The notes beneath the pieces were generated by a model, which did not search any database, was not told the DNA's origin, and was given only the letters and a program-made list of their open reading frames with translations. Made by a program: the position numbers and the translations under genes. This document shows positions 33,924 to 42,467 of a stretch of 64,000 bases of DNA, in pieces (positions within the stretch are counted from its first letter, which is position 1; every line of letters starts with the position of its first letter). The stretch is from CAZGUX01 sp964529305 (lineage in GTDB: Bacteria; Acidobacteriota; Terriglobia; Bryobacterales; Bryobacteraceae), in NCBI GenBank assembly GCA_964529305.1, contig CAZGUX010000131.1, positions 1 through 64,000 of the forward strand, written 5' to 3'.

Positions 33924-36065
33924 ATGAAACAGGTTTTGCGAAAGGGGCTCAAAGACATCGTCGTGGACGAAGTGCCGGATCCCGTCGTGACGCCGCATCA
34001 CGTATTGATCCGGCCGATGGCGTCTCTCATCAGCAGCGGCACCGAGACGGCCAGCATTCATCAGGAGGGCGTCTTGAAGGAGGTGGCGGACAACCCGTCG
34101 CATCTGCGCAAGGTGTACGAGGTGATGAAAACGGCCGGACCGCTGCGGACGCTGGCCGAGGTGCGGGCGAAGTTCAGCGAGTACGCCGTGCTGGGATATT
34201 CGGGCGCCGGAATCGTCGCGGAAACGCATTCGACGGTGACCGATCTGGAGATCGGCGACCGGGTGGCGTACGGCGGCGAAGGCACCGGCCATGCCGAGAC
34301 AATCCTGACGGGGCGGAACCTGGTCGCGCGGGTACCGGACACGGTTTCCTTTGAAGACGCGGCCTTCGCGACACTGGGCAGCATCGCCCTGAACGCCGTG
34401 CGGATCGCCGGCATCGGGCTGGGCGACGTCGTGGCGGTGGTCGGCCAAGGGCTGGTCGGCCAACTGGTGACGCAGGTGGCGCGGCTGCAGGGGGCCGTGA
34501 CGATCGCGATCGATTTGCAGCAGGACCGCGTGGACCTGGCGCATCGGCTGGGAGCTGGTCATGGCGCTCTGGCAGGCTCTGCGCGCGAGGCGGTGAACGC
34601 CTTGACGAACGGACGCGGAGCCGATTGCACGATCGTGGCGGCGGCGGCCAAATCGGCGGCGCCCTGCCGGCAGGCGCTCGAGATCACGCGGGACCGGGGA
34701 CGCATCGTGGTGGTGGGCGCGGTGGAATTGAGCGTCCCCTGGAACGACATGTATCTCAAGGAGATCCAGCTTCTGATGGCGCGGGCGTATGGTCCCGGCA
34801 GCTACGATCCGGCGTACGAGAAGCGCGGCATCGACTACCCGCTGGCGTATGTCCGGTGGACCGAGAACCGCAACATGGAGGAGTTTCTCCGGTTGGTGGG
34901 CGAGAAGCAGGTGCAAGTGGCGCCACTGGTGACGCACCAGTACGCGCTCGAACAAGCGCCGCAGGCATACGACACGATCCTCGATCCGTCGACCGCCAGC
35001 CTGGCGGTGCTGCTGCGCTATCCAGCGGCGGAACCGGCCGCGCCCGTGTATGTGCCTCAGCGGAAGATCGCGGCCGGCGCCGCGAAGAGTCTGGATGGAC
35101 GTTTGGGGGTCGCGTTGGTGGGCGCGGGCAATCTGGCGCGTTGGGCGCACCTGCCGAATTTGCAGAAGACTCCGGGGGTCGAATTGCGGGCTGTGTACTC
35201 GGCCAGCGGGGCTCGAGGCAAAAGCTATGCCCTGCGGTTCGGCGCCGCCTACGCCTGCTCGGCGTACGAAGAGATTCTGCGCGATCCGGAGATCGCCGCC
35301 GTGTTGATCGCGAGCCGGAATCAGGACCATGCGTCGCAAGCCGAGGCCGCGCTGCGAAGCGGCAAGCACGTCTTTGTCGAGAAACCCATGGCGCTTACCG
35401 AAGACGAAATCCGGCGTTTGACCGAGGCGGTGGAAGAAAGCGGAAAGCAATTGACGGTGGGCTTCAACCGGCGCTTTGCTCCGTACTATGTGGAGTTGAA
35501 GCGGCAACTCGCGCGACGCCAGGGGCCGGCGGTGGTCCAGGCGCGCGTGAACTCGCCGGGAATTTCGGGCGGCTACTGGATGGCCGATCCCGCGATTGGC
35601 GGCGCGATTCTGGGCGAGGCCTGCCACTTTGTGGATTTGATGTACTGGCTGCTCGAGTCGGAGCCCGTGGAAGTTTCGGCCTACTCCCTGCCCACGGGAC
35701 GCAAGGAACCGGTAGGCGAGAACAACGTGGCCGCGAGTTTCCGCTTCGCCGATGGCTCGATCGGCAACCTGACGTACTGCACGGTGGGGAGCCGCACCTC
35801 GGGCGGAGAACGCGTGGAAGTGTTTGCCGATGGCGTTGGGGCGATGACCGAAGATTTCAAAAGCATGACCCTCGCCGGCAAGGTGCGGCGGACGCAGTCG
35901 CGCTGGTGGGCCGAGAAGGGGTACGGCGCACAAATGCAGGATTTTGCGGCGGCGATCCAGACGGGCAAACCGCCGGCGGTCACGGTGAAAGACGGGGCTC
36001 GGGCGACCCTCGGATGCCTGCGCATGCTCGCCTCGGCGCGCGCGGGCGCCTCGCTCCAAATCTGA
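33924..36065 (+). CDS. Two-domain oxidoreductase: MDR dehydrogenase plus Gfo/Idh/MocA
   Basis: A 713-residue fusion. Residues 1-~365 are a medium-chain zinc-type alcohol/threonine dehydrogenase: LIRPMASLISSGTE, GYSGAGIVAETH, GDRVAYGG, and VAVVGQGLVGQLVTQVARLQG for NAD. Residues ~390-713 are a Gfo/Idh/MocA dehydrogenase: VALVGAGNLARWAHLPN for NAD, HVFVEKPMALTEDE with the EKP motif, and GGAILGEACHFVDL. This two-domain arrangement is known in polysaccharide clusters and probably oxidises or epimerises nucleotide sugars. The start is the ATG before KQVLRKGLKD. Its stop overlaps the next ATG (TGATG). Confidence 0.88.
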   Translation: MKQVLRKGLKDIVVDEVPDPVVTPHHVLIRPMASLISSGTETASIHQEGVLKEVADNPSHLRKVYEVMKTAGPLRTLAEVRAKFSEYAVLGYSGAGIVAETHSTVTDLEIGDRVAYGGEGTGHAETILTGRNLVARVPDTVSFEDAAFATLGSIALNAVRIAGIGLGDVVAVVGQGLVGQLVTQVARLQGAVTIAIDLQQDRVDLAHRLGAGHGALAGSAREAVNALTNGRGADCTIVAAAAKSAAPCRQALEITRDRGRIVVVGAVELSVPWNDMYLKEIQLLMARAYGPGSYDPAYEKRGIDYPLAYVRWTENRNMEEFLRLVGEKQVQVAPLVTHQYALEQAPQAYDTILDPSTASLAVLLRYPAAEPAAPVYVPQRKIAAGAAKSLDGRLGVALVGAGNLARWAHLPNLQKTPGVELRAVYSASGARGKSYALRFGAAYACSAYEEILRDPEIAAVLIASRNQDHASQAEAALRSGKHVFVEKPMALTEDEIRRLTEAVEESGKQLTVGFNRRFAPYYVELKRQLARRQGPAVVQARVNSPGISGGYWMADPAIGGAILGEACHFVDLMYWLLESEPVEVSAYSLPTGRKEPVGENNVAASFRFADGSIGNLTYCTVGSRTSGGERVEVFADGVGAMTEDFKSMTLAGKVRRTQSRWWAEKGYGAQMQDFAAAIQTGKPPAVTVKDGARATLGCLRMLASARAGASLQI

Positions 36066-37111
36066 TGCGTGTCGTTCAACTCGGACCTTATCCGCCGCCC
36101 CACGGAGGGGTGCAAACCAACCTGGTGGCGATTCGCGAATACCTGCGTGCCCATGGCGTCGCCTGCGCGGCGATCAACATTACGAGACATCGCAGGGAGA
36201 ACCAGGACGAGGTCTACTATCCCAACAATGCGTGGGAACTGCTGAGGCTGCTGGCAAGGCTGCCGTACGATGTGGTGCACCTGCACATCGGCGGCAACCT
36301 GAGCGCGCGATTAATGGCCCTGAGCCTGACGTGCGCGTGGATGCCGGGCCGGACAGCGGTGTTGACCTTTCATTCGGGCGGCTATCCTTCGTCGCCGGAA
36401 GGGCAACGGACGGATGCGCGGTCGTGGCGGGCGTTTGTCCTCCGGCAATTCGACGGGGTGATTGCCGTGAATGAAGAGATTGCCGGCTTCCTGGCGCGGT
36501 GCGGGGTCCCGAAGGAGCGGATGAGGCTGGTCGCGCCGCATGTGGTGCGCGCGCCGGGGACGGGTTCGACGATGCCGGAGGCGTTGGAGCGGTTCTTTGC
36601 CGCGCACGATCCGGCGCTGGCGACGGTCGGGTTGCTCGAGCCGGAATATGACCTGAAGCTGCAGATCGAGATCCTGGGCCGGGTGCGCGAGCGGTACCCG
36701 GAAGCAGGGCTCGTCATTATCGGCTCGGGGAGCCTGGAAGACGATTTGCGCCAGGCAATTGCGTCGAAGCCGTACGGTTCGCACGTACTCTTGTGCGGCG
36801 ATGTCCCGCACGAGGCCACGCTGACGGCGATTGGACGCTGCGGCGCGTTCCTGCGGACGACGTGGTATGACGGCGATTCGATCTCGGTCCGGGAGGCCCT
36901 GCACCTGAAGACGCCGGTGATTGCGACCGATAACGGCATGCGGCCGGCGGGTTGCCATCTGATTCCGGCAAAGCAGGTTGAGGCGTTGTTCCAGGCGATT
37001 TGCGAGGAGCTTGATCGGCCGCCGCGCGAGCGTGGAGGGGAGGAGGCCGAGGGGGAAGAGAATCTGGAGGCGGTGCTTCGGTTGTATCGAGAGCTTGTGA
37101 AGCATGCCTAG
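36065..37111 (+). CDS. GT4-type glycosyltransferase
   Basis: A 348-residue GT-B enzyme. It starts MRVVQLGPYPPPHGGVQTNL; the short N-terminal domain contains VVHLHIGGN and LTFHSGGYPSSPEG, and the C-terminal domain has AGLVIIGSGSLEDDL and DSISVREALHLKTPVIATDNG. Translation is coupled to the oxidoreductase by a one-base stop/start overlap. It probably transfers the sugar modified by that oxidoreductase, which is an inference from linkage. A strong hairpin follows its stop. Confidence 0.85.
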   Translation: MRVVQLGPYPPPHGGVQTNLVAIREYLRAHGVACAAINITRHRRENQDEVYYPNNAWELLRLLARLPYDVVHLHIGGNLSARLMALSLTCAWMPGRTAVLTFHSGGYPSSPEGQRTDARSWRAFVLRQFDGVIAVNEEIAGFLARCGVPKERMRLVAPHVVRAPGTGSTMPEALERFFAAHDPALATVGLLEPEYDLKLQIEILGRVRERYPEAGLVIIGSGSLEDDLRQAIASKPYGSHVLLCGDVPHEATLTAIGRCGAFLRTTWYDGDSISVREALHLKTPVIATDNGMRPAGCHLIPAKQVEALFQAICEELDRPPRERGGEEAEGEENLEAVLRLYRELVKHA

Positions 37112-37114
37112 GAG

Positions 37115-37135
37115 CCCACGGCCTGAAGCCGTGGG
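37115..37135 (+). terminator. Hairpin after the oxidoreductase-glycosyltransferase pair
   Basis: A perfect 8-bp stem CCCACGGC / GCCGTGGG with a 5-base loop, four bases after the stop codon. No T-run follows, so it may be a REP-type element or a rho-independent-like barrier. The half-site AGCCCACGGCC also occurs at about 33777-33787. Confidence 0.45.
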
Positions 37136-37199
37136 GTGTTCGGAGCCGCGAGCGGTTCAGGGAGCGGTGGCTGTTCCCGATTTCCGCACACGTGCTCAG

Positions 37200-37412
37200 T
37201 CTTAGTGACTTTCGGCCCCAAAAACCGGATTCGAACGGGAGACCGCTTGCTGCGGCACGGTTGCCGCTGTTGAGACAGCAGAAAACTTCATACCGTGCCG
37301 CGACGGTAACGGAGCGGTTCGCGGCCTGAAATAGCGAAACCGCTTTGGCCGTCCGACCCGGATGGTCGTGAGTGAGGAACCGGACAACGACGTTAGTATC
37401 GACCGCGACCAT
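37200..37412 (-). pseudogene. Truncated PIN-domain toxin (VapC remnant)
   Basis: From ATG 37412 the frame reads MVAVDTNVVVRFLTHDHPG, the start of a PIN ribonuclease with the first catalytic Asp, and continues to KAVSLFQ. After that the sequence no longer resembles a PIN domain, and the other acidic residues (E, D, D) are absent. It overlaps the AbrB-type antitoxin upstream by 20 bases in normal operon order, so it was once its toxin partner. The open frame runs on antisense to the glycosyltransferase, but that part has no protein-like character. Confidence 0.55.
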
Positions 37413-37656
37413 GTCTCTCTCGAATTTGCCTCGCGATTGCACGGTTCATCTCGGCTACCGATTTTGGCTTGCCTCGAAAGCGAAGGCAGCCCGATCCGTC
37501 TTCGATGCGGGAAGGGGCAGTCTTCAGCGGACGTAGCAGGATTCCCTCGGGGACTTTCTCAACCGTGAACTCAGCGCCTGGCTCCAGCGCCTCAGCTTCG
37601 CGTACGGACTTCGGAAGGATTACTTGCCCCTTGGTGGAAAGCCGAGTTGTGGGCAA
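37393..37656 (-). CDS. AbrB/MazE-type antitoxin
   Basis: About 87 residues from the TTG start that gives PTTRLSTKGQVILPKSVRE, the swapped-hairpin AbrB DNA-binding motif (residues 1-45, ending EGILLRP). The C-terminal tail (VAEMNRAIARQIRERH) would bind the toxin. GTG 37680 or TTG 37701 are longer alternatives; no clear ribosome-binding site decides. Its partner downstream is a truncated PIN gene, so this is probably an orphan antitoxin. Confidence 0.7.
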   Translation of the reverse strand: MPTTRLSTKGQVILPKSVREAEALEPGAEFTVEKVPEGILLRPLKTAPSRIEDGSGCLRFRGKPKSVAEMNRAIARQIRERHGRGRY

Positions 37657-37825
37657 GGCGGCGTGTCCGTGTAAGATCACGGTAAGATCGCAGCACGGCA
37701 AGGGATGGCGCGGCCCGGAGCAAGCCTCGGGCGTTGGACCAGTGGCAAAGGTAGCGGCAACATGAATGGTGTACCATGTGGTTGTCTAGCTGATTGTCGC
37801 TAGTGATGTACAGGGAGTAAGCCTT

Positions 37826-38101
37826 ATGCCCAGGCATCGTACTCTGGTTCAAATCCCTCCGGATGTCGTGGAGGAAATTGACAAGATCGTAGGTGTCCGC
37901 CGCCGAAGTGCGTTTCTGGTGGACTTGGCTAGACGTGAGATCCGGCGGCAGCGACTCCTGAAGGTGTTCGCCAACCGGGATCCAATCTGGAAGGATGAAG
38001 ATCACCCTGAGATGGACGGGGACTCGGACAACTGGATTCGACGCATGCGGGCCGAGTCCGAGGCGCGCTTTGAACGTAGTCAATCCCTGACGAGCGAGTA
38101 G
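37826..38101 (+). CDS. vapB: VapB-type ribbon-helix-helix antitoxin
   Basis: 91 residues. The N-terminal TLVQIPPDVVEEIDKIVGV and SAFLVDLARREIRR form a ribbon-helix-helix DNA-binding domain. The acidic/aromatic C-terminus (DPIWKDEDHPEM, DSDNWIRRMR) is typical of the toxin-neutralising segment. AGGGAG lies about 8 bases before the ATG. The toxin gene starts five bases after its stop. It likely represses its own operon. Confidence 0.85.
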   Translation: MPRHRTLVQIPPDVVEEIDKIVGVRRRSAFLVDLARREIRRQRLLKVFANRDPIWKDEDHPEMDGDSDNWIRRMRAESEARFERSQSLTSE

Positions 38102-38106
38102 CCAGG

Positions 38107-38505
38107 ATGGGTGCCTCGTATCTTGTCGACACCAACATCCTGATCCACGCGATCCGGCAAAAGAAGGGGCGCTGGGAGCTGTTGCAAGGGTTGGTGGAGG
38201 CTGGAGGCTCGCTGGCTTGCTCGGTTTTGACAGTGGGTGAGTTGTACGCTGGAATGAAACCCCACGAGAGGGCCCGGACAGAAGAACTGTTGGACGGATT
38301 CGAACGGCACGAAGTGACTGAGGAGATCGCGCGGTATGCGGGTCTGCTCAAGAACGAATGGACTCTCAAGGGATTCACATTCACGCTGGTGGACATGATG
38401 ATAGCGGCGACTGCGATCGCCCATGACCTGACCCTGATCACAGAGAATCGGAAGGACTTTCCGATGGCGGAGTTGAAGCTCCACCCGATATCCCCATCGA
38501 GCTAG
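38107..38505 (+). CDS. vapC: VapC-type PIN ribonuclease toxin
   Basis: 132 residues with the complete PIN set of acidic residues: VDTNILIHA (Asp8), GELYAGM (Glu), TLVDMMIAATA (Asp), then ITENRKDF. It forms an operon with the ribbon-helix-helix antitoxin directly upstream. It is expected to cleave tRNA or rRNA when freed from its antitoxin. The gene appears intact. Confidence 0.88.
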   Translation: MGASYLVDTNILIHAIRQKKGRWELLQGLVEAGGSLACSVLTVGELYAGMKPHERARTEELLDGFERHEVTEEIARYAGLLKNEWTLKGFTFTLVDMMIAATAIAHDLTLITENRKDFPMAELKLHPISPSS

Positions 38506-38552
38506 CGGCGGATCTCAGCACGTGTTCCGTTGCTATATCACTCCGGAGTGGT

Positions 38553-39053
38553 TCAGTCCAGCGTCGGTCGCTCCGCCAGATGCCGGAAGGAGTCGTAGTT
38601 GTTCAGAATCGACTGGGAGAGCTCGAACAAGCGCTTGAGGAGTTGTTCGGTGTCATTGAACTGAATGCGGAGTTCCCCACGTTTGAGCGTCACGCCGGCA
38701 GGCCAGGCGGGAAGCGCATGGCGGTAGGCCGGAATCTTGACCTGGCGGCCGGCGAAGTCCTGGTGCGCCTCGTTCAGGACGTCGGCCAACTTGGCTTTGC
38801 GGCGGGCTTCCCAGGAGAAAGGATCCCCGCGGGCGATCCGCTCCAGGGCATCGATGAGGGCGCCGCGGTCGATGAGGTAGGTCCTTCCGATCTGAAAGCC
38901 ACCAAACGCAGACATCAACTGATGGGCGCGGCGGCGGCGGACGTGGAACAGGCGTTCGAGGGTTTCGCGCTCGACGTAGGGAACGGAGCCGGTGGCGCGG
39001 AGAGCGTCGAGGATTTCGGGGAGACGGCTGTACCATGCTGGTTTGGCGGGCAC
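38553..39053 (-). CDS. Hypothetical protein with possible helix-turn-helix
   Basis: 166 residues, not recognised. The N-terminal 70 residues (ILDALRATG, ETLERLFHVRRRRAHQLMS, RTYLIDRGALIDAL) look like a helix-turn-helix followed by a short wing. The C-terminus is helical with ELRIQFNDTEQLLKRLFEL. It lies alone on the minus strand between two toxin-antitoxin operons and diverges from the next antitoxin by 117 bases. Proteins of this size and pattern occur in accessory regions of related bacteria. Function unknown. Confidence 0.6.
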   Translation of the reverse strand: MPAKPAWYSRLPEILDALRATGSVPYVERETLERLFHVRRRRAHQLMSAFGGFQIGRTYLIDRGALIDALERIARGDPFSWEARRKAKLADVLNEAHQDFAGRQVKIPAYRHALPAWPAGVTLKRGELRIQFNDTEQLLKRLFELSQSILNNYDSFRHLAERPTLD

Positions 39054-39170
39054 TCACTGGCAGTCTACTATGGCGGCAAGGTTGTCTCCTGGGAAGACTG
39101 TGGCGTGAGGAGCCGGACTCTTCTCTGGTGTACCGTGGTAAGAAGAGGGGCTCAGCTGACCAAGGCAACC

Positions 39171-39416
39171 ATGTCGGCGAAGGGTCAGATCTCCATACCA
39201 AAGGTAATCCGGGAGCGGTTGAATCTCGAGCCTGGTACGGAGGTTGCCTTTGAAGTGCAAGGGGAACGCGTGGTAATGATGCGGCTGGTTTCCGAGAAGC
39301 CGGATTGGCGCACCATGCGCGGCATGTTGCGGGAGGCCGGAAATCTCCATGAGGACCTGGCGCGAGATCGAGCCGCCGAATTGGCCCGCGACGATGCCCG
39401 ACTCCAAGATATTTGA
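39171..39416 (+). CDS. AbrB-type antitoxin
   Basis: 81 residues from ATG 39171 with the AbrB motif SAKGQISIPKVIRERLNLE followed by VAFEVQGERVVM. A CTG at 39156, preceded by AGAAGAGGGG, would add LTKAT, the usual residues before SAKGQ in this family, and may be the true start. The C-terminal helix (EDLARDRAAELARDDARL) overlaps the start of its PIN partner by 23 bases. Confidence 0.78.
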   Translation: MSAKGQISIPKVIRERLNLEPGTEVAFEVQGERVVMMRLVSEKPDWRTMRGMLREAGNLHEDLARDRAAELARDDARLQDI

Positions 39417-39804
39417 TTCGTGGGCGCTTTTGGCTTGGTTGCTTGACCAGAAAGCCGCCGCCGATGTTGAAGCATTGCTCGTCAAGGCCGAGCAAGAAGA
39501 AGACTTCCAGCTTCTGATGAGTTGGGTAAATGTGGGTGAAGTGTACTACATGGCTGCCCGGAAGATGGGCTTGGCGAAAGCTGAGGAGTTCCTGAAGAGG
39601 CTGCCGTCTTTGCCCATTCGGCTTGTGCTGCCAGGAGAGACAGACATCGTCTCGGCGGCCAAATTGATGGCGGGGCGGCGGATTTCCTACGCTGACGGGT
39701 TCGCCGTGGCGTTGGCGCAACGAGAGGGAGCGAGCCTGGTGACCGGCGACCCCGAGTTACGGGGAATGGCCGATGTTGTGGGGGTGGAATGGATCGGCGA
39801 CTAA
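39394..39804 (+). CDS. vapC: PIN-domain toxin (VapC-like)
   Basis: 136 residues. PIN features are IFDSWALLAWL (first Asp), NVGEVYYMAA (Glu), RRISYADGFAVALAQREG (Asp) and LVTGDPELRGM (Asp). Translation is coupled to the AbrB-type antitoxin by overlap. The gene appears intact. It converges on the recombinase gene 13 bases away. Confidence 0.85.
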   Translation: MPDSKIFDSWALLAWLLDQKAAADVEALLVKAEQEEDFQLLMSWVNVGEVYYMAARKMGLAKAEEFLKRLPSLPIRLVLPGETDIVSAAKLMAGRRISYADGFAVALAQREGASLVTGDPELRGMADVVGVEWIGD

Positions 39805-39817
39805 TTCGAGCGCGCGA

Positions 39818-40762
39818 TTAGAACGCAATGCGCTCAACTTCATCGAGCGCCACGGTATCCGGACGGCGGTCGTAGAGCGAGGTGGTGCGGGGCGATTCGT
39901 GGCCGGCCATCTGTTGGGCGATCTCCAGCCGGCCGCCGTTCTTCAGGTAGGTCGTGATTCCGGTGGCGCGGAAACTGTGATTGGTGATGCGGGTCCGGAT
40001 GCCGGCGGCGGCCGCGCGGCGGCGGACCATGTCGAGCGCGTTCGACTGTGCCAGCGGCGTGCGCGTCAGATGACCCTGGCGAACGCTTGGAAATAGCGGC
40101 GCCGCGGGTTCCAGAGCGGCCGCCGCGAGGTATTCGTCCAAGTAACGCTCGAGGTTGTGATGGCAGGGCATTTCGGTGACCTTGCCGCCCTTCTCCCGAA
40201 GCCGGATCCAGCCGCGCCGGCCCTGGACATAGTAGTCTTCGACCCGCATGGTCAACGCGGCGCCGACCCGCGCAAAGCTGTAGCCCATCAACCCAATCAG
40301 GGCGCGGTCGCGCAGGCCGGGTACGGAGGTCGTATCAATGCTTTCCAGCAGATCCCGCATCTCGTCCGGAGTGAGGACTGGCGTCTTGCCGCGCTTGACC
40401 TGGTGTTTGGGCCCTCGGACAGCGGTCGCGGGGTTATGCGCGAGCACCTGGCCGACTACCAGCCAGTCAAACAGCATACGCAGGGCGGCCAGGTGCTGCT
40501 TGACGGTGGGCCGAGATCGCTGCAGAAGGAGCGTCTCGACATAGGCCGCAACATGCACAGGTTGGATTTGCGCGAGAGCGAGGCCGTGGACTTCGCACCA
40601 GGCGGAGAACGCGTGCGCGACCCGGAGGTAGGCCCGCCGAGTATTGGGGTTCCGGATATTGGCGGTGAAAAACTCCCAGAAGCGGCGCGACGCCGAGGGG
40701 GAGGCGACAAAAACGGCCGGGACTTCAGGTTCGTGAACGACGGCTACCGCGGCGGCGGTCAT
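39818..40762 (-). CDS. Tyrosine recombinase/integrase
   Basis: 314 residues. Residues ~25-110 form the SAM-like core-binding domain (RRFWEFFTANIRNPNTRRAY). Residues ~130-314 form the catalytic domain with Arg165 (YSFARVGAAL), His262 and Arg265 (NHSFRATG), His288 (MAGHES) and nucleophile Tyr297 (SLYDRR). All key residues are present, so it should be active. The start is the ATG with AGGAG about 10 bases upstream. It sits in the middle of toxin-antitoxin and restriction genes and may have brought some of them in. No att core sites could be defined by eye. Confidence 0.9.
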   Translation of the reverse strand: MTAAAVAVVHEPEVPAVFVASPSASRRFWEFFTANIRNPNTRRAYLRVAHAFSAWCEVHGLALAQIQPVHVAAYVETLLLQRSRPTVKQHLAALRMLFDWLVVGQVLAHNPATAVRGPKHQVKRGKTPVLTPDEMRDLLESIDTTSVPGLRDRALIGLMGYSFARVGAALTMRVEDYYVQGRRGWIRLREKGGKVTEMPCHHNLERYLDEYLAAAALEPAAPLFPSVRQGHLTRTPLAQSNALDMVRRRAAAAGIRTRITNHSFRATGITTYLKNGGRLEIAQQMAGHESPRTTSLYDRRPDTVALDEVERIAF

Positions 40763-40863
40763 GCGTGCGTGCTCCTGCCGAGTCCAACATCCCAAGGCCC
40801 ATCCATGCCTCCAAAGTGAATAGAGAAACCACTGAGAAGGGTATGTGCCATAAATTGAATGGT

Positions 40864-41124
40864 ATGACACTGAGGATGGACAAGGCGGGCCGTGTCGTCC
40901 TCCTGAAAGCCCTGCGGGATCGCCTTGGCTTGCGCGAAGGCAGCGACCTCGAAGTGGAGGAAACCGCCGAGGGGATCGTGCTCAAGCCTCTCGAGGACCG
41001 TCCTGGCATGATCAAAAGAGAAGGACTGTGGGTGTACACCGGAAGGGTGCCGCCCGGGTTCGACGCGGTGCAGGCGATCCGCGACGAACGCGAAGAGCGG
41101 ATCCGGAAAACGTCGGGTCTGTGA
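40864..41124 (+). CDS. AbrB-type antitoxin
   Basis: 86 residues from the ATG giving TLRMDKAGRVVLLKALRDRLG, followed by SDLEVEETAEGIVLKPLED, a standard AbrB fold. A longer ATG at 40843 exists. The gene diverges from the recombinase by about 100 bases. Its stop overlaps (GTGA) the start of a decayed PIN gene, so the toxin partner is probably lost. Confidence 0.8.
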   Translation: MTLRMDKAGRVVLLKALRDRLGLREGSDLEVEETAEGIVLKPLEDRPGMIKREGLWVYTGRVPPGFDAVQAIRDEREERIRKTSGL

Positions 41125-41373
41125 GAAGCAACTTCGACACCAATGTCCTGGTCGCCGCTTGCGTGGAGGACCACCCCCACTACCCGCCAGCCTTCGATCT
41201 GGTCAAGCGGGTCAAAAGCGGGGAGATGGAGGCGTGCATCGCCACCCGCGGTCTGGCCGAGTTTTATTCGATCCTGACTCGCGCGCCCTTTCGCCCCCGA
41301 GTTCATCCTGCCGAAGCAGGCCTGCCTGATCGGTGGAGCGGTCTTCGACGGTCTGCACCTTTGTGTGGTCTGA
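41121..41373 (+). pseudogene. Decayed PIN-domain toxin (VapC remnant)
   Basis: It begins at GTG overlapping the antitoxin stop: NFDTNVLVAACVEDHP with the first PIN Asp, then ATRGLAEFYSILTRAPF with the Glu. Beyond about 41290 the PIN pattern moves to another frame, where ACLIGGAVFDGLHLC (the region of the third acidic residue) is found and ends at 41373. A stretch between the two parts is missing, so the gene has both a frameshift and a deletion. The 260 bases from here to 41633 hold nothing recognisable. Confidence 0.7.
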
Positions 41374-41633
41374 TGGGGCCTCACAATGACGTTGTTCTAA
41401 CGACGAGGGGCTGAATCCAGCAGGAGCGGCATGTTTGCTCCGAGCTTTGTTTCGGAAGGAAGCCGCGTTTCTCTCCCTCGATATTGGTGTGCGGGATGTC
41501 AAAAGAACTGGACCCCAACGCTGGCGAACGTATCGAGCAATCCTGATGACTTCGCTATCCCTGCCCGCAAATTGCGGGCTTGCGGCGCTGATTCCAAAAC
41601 GTACCCGTTGTGAAGCACGGGGAGCATGTTGCT

Positions 41634-42467
41634 TCAAAGCTTGCATTCGGCCTTTAGTTGGCGAAGATCGGCCTCGAACTGATCAGCCATGGCGAAGGTG
41701 TAGATGCGGGTAATCCCGCCGCTGTTCTGGAACTCAACGATCTTTCGGAGGTCGCTCTTGCGCTGCTTCCAGGTCAGTCCGTCCGTGAAAAACAGCAGCG
41801 CGGTATCCGGACGCTTGGCTCTCATAATTTGCTCAACATCTCCGATGATGTCAGTCATCTTCGAGCCGGTCGCGCCGTAGCCCTTTGACTCGATCACGAT
41901 GCGCGGCGTGCTGTTCGTGGGGATGGCGAAATCGCACTTCGCTTTCTCCTTCGGGCCGGTGAAGGTGCAACGCATACTGAAGTGGGAGCCGAACACTTTC
42001 CTGACGATCGCTTCCGCGAAATCCTCGACGCCGCGGCCGCGCTTCTGGCCTGAGATCGCGCTGCCGCGCCCGCTGCGTAATCTCTCGACCAGCACATCGC
42101 TCCAGTGGGCCTTGCGGTTCGCCTCTTCCGCCATGGCTTCCAACAAGCTGGTGCTGAGCAAGTCTTCAATGAAAGCATCATTGTTGGCGCGGTAGCTCTT
42201 GACGCCGATTCCTTTATCATCGCGGATGGTGCGAAGCGTAGCGACGAACTGGTCTTTCGATAGACCCATGAACAGCCTGAAAATCAGAATCGCATCCTCA
42301 AAGTTCTCATCTAAGAGCGCTTTCACGTCGGCGGTCGTGTACGCCTTCTTGACGGGGATGCGTTTCAGTCGGTCGATAACGCGCCTCGCCGTTTCGTCCT
42401 TCCACTCGACGGTGAGCGGTTGAAGGCTTTCTACGATGTCCTCGAGTTTCTGTGCGATGACTTCCAT
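41634..42467 (-). CDS. Type II restriction endonuclease, PD-(D/E)xK, DpnII-like
   Basis: 277 residues. The C-terminal half carries a PD-(D/E)xK nuclease core: EDFAEAIV helix near 148, then KCDFAIP with Asp179 and RIVIESKG with Glu193 and Lys195, followed by DTALLFFTDGLTWKQR. The N-terminal half is helical and would contribute DNA recognition. The ATG abuts the stop of the adenine methyltransferase with no gap, the normal layout for a restriction-modification operon. The DpnII-like subtype is a tentative guess; GATC specificity is not shown by the sequence. Confidence 0.75.
   Translation of the reverse strand: MEVIAQKLEDIVESLQPLTVEWKDETARRVIDRLKRIPVKKAYTTADVKALLDENFEDAILIFRLFMGLSKDQFVATLRTIRDDKGIGVKSYRANNDAFIEDLLSTSLLEAMAEEANRKAHWSDVLVERLRSGRGSAISGQKRGRGVEDFAEAIVRKVFGSHFSMRCTFTGPKEKAKCDFAIPTNSTPRIVIESKGYGATGSKMTDIIGDVEQIMRAKRPDTALLFFTDGLTWKQRKSDLRKIVEFQNSGGITRIYTFAMADQFEADLRQLKAECKL

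Noticed and set aside
33900..36059. A 719-codon open frame opposite the two-domain oxidoreductase
   Set aside because: Arg/His/Pro-rich antisense shadow with no recognisable fold.
37225..37236. GTTCGAATCCGG on the minus strand, like a tRNA T-loop and a possible attachment site
   Set aside because: The flanking bases do not form a T-stem and no acceptor, D or anticodon arm can be built around it.
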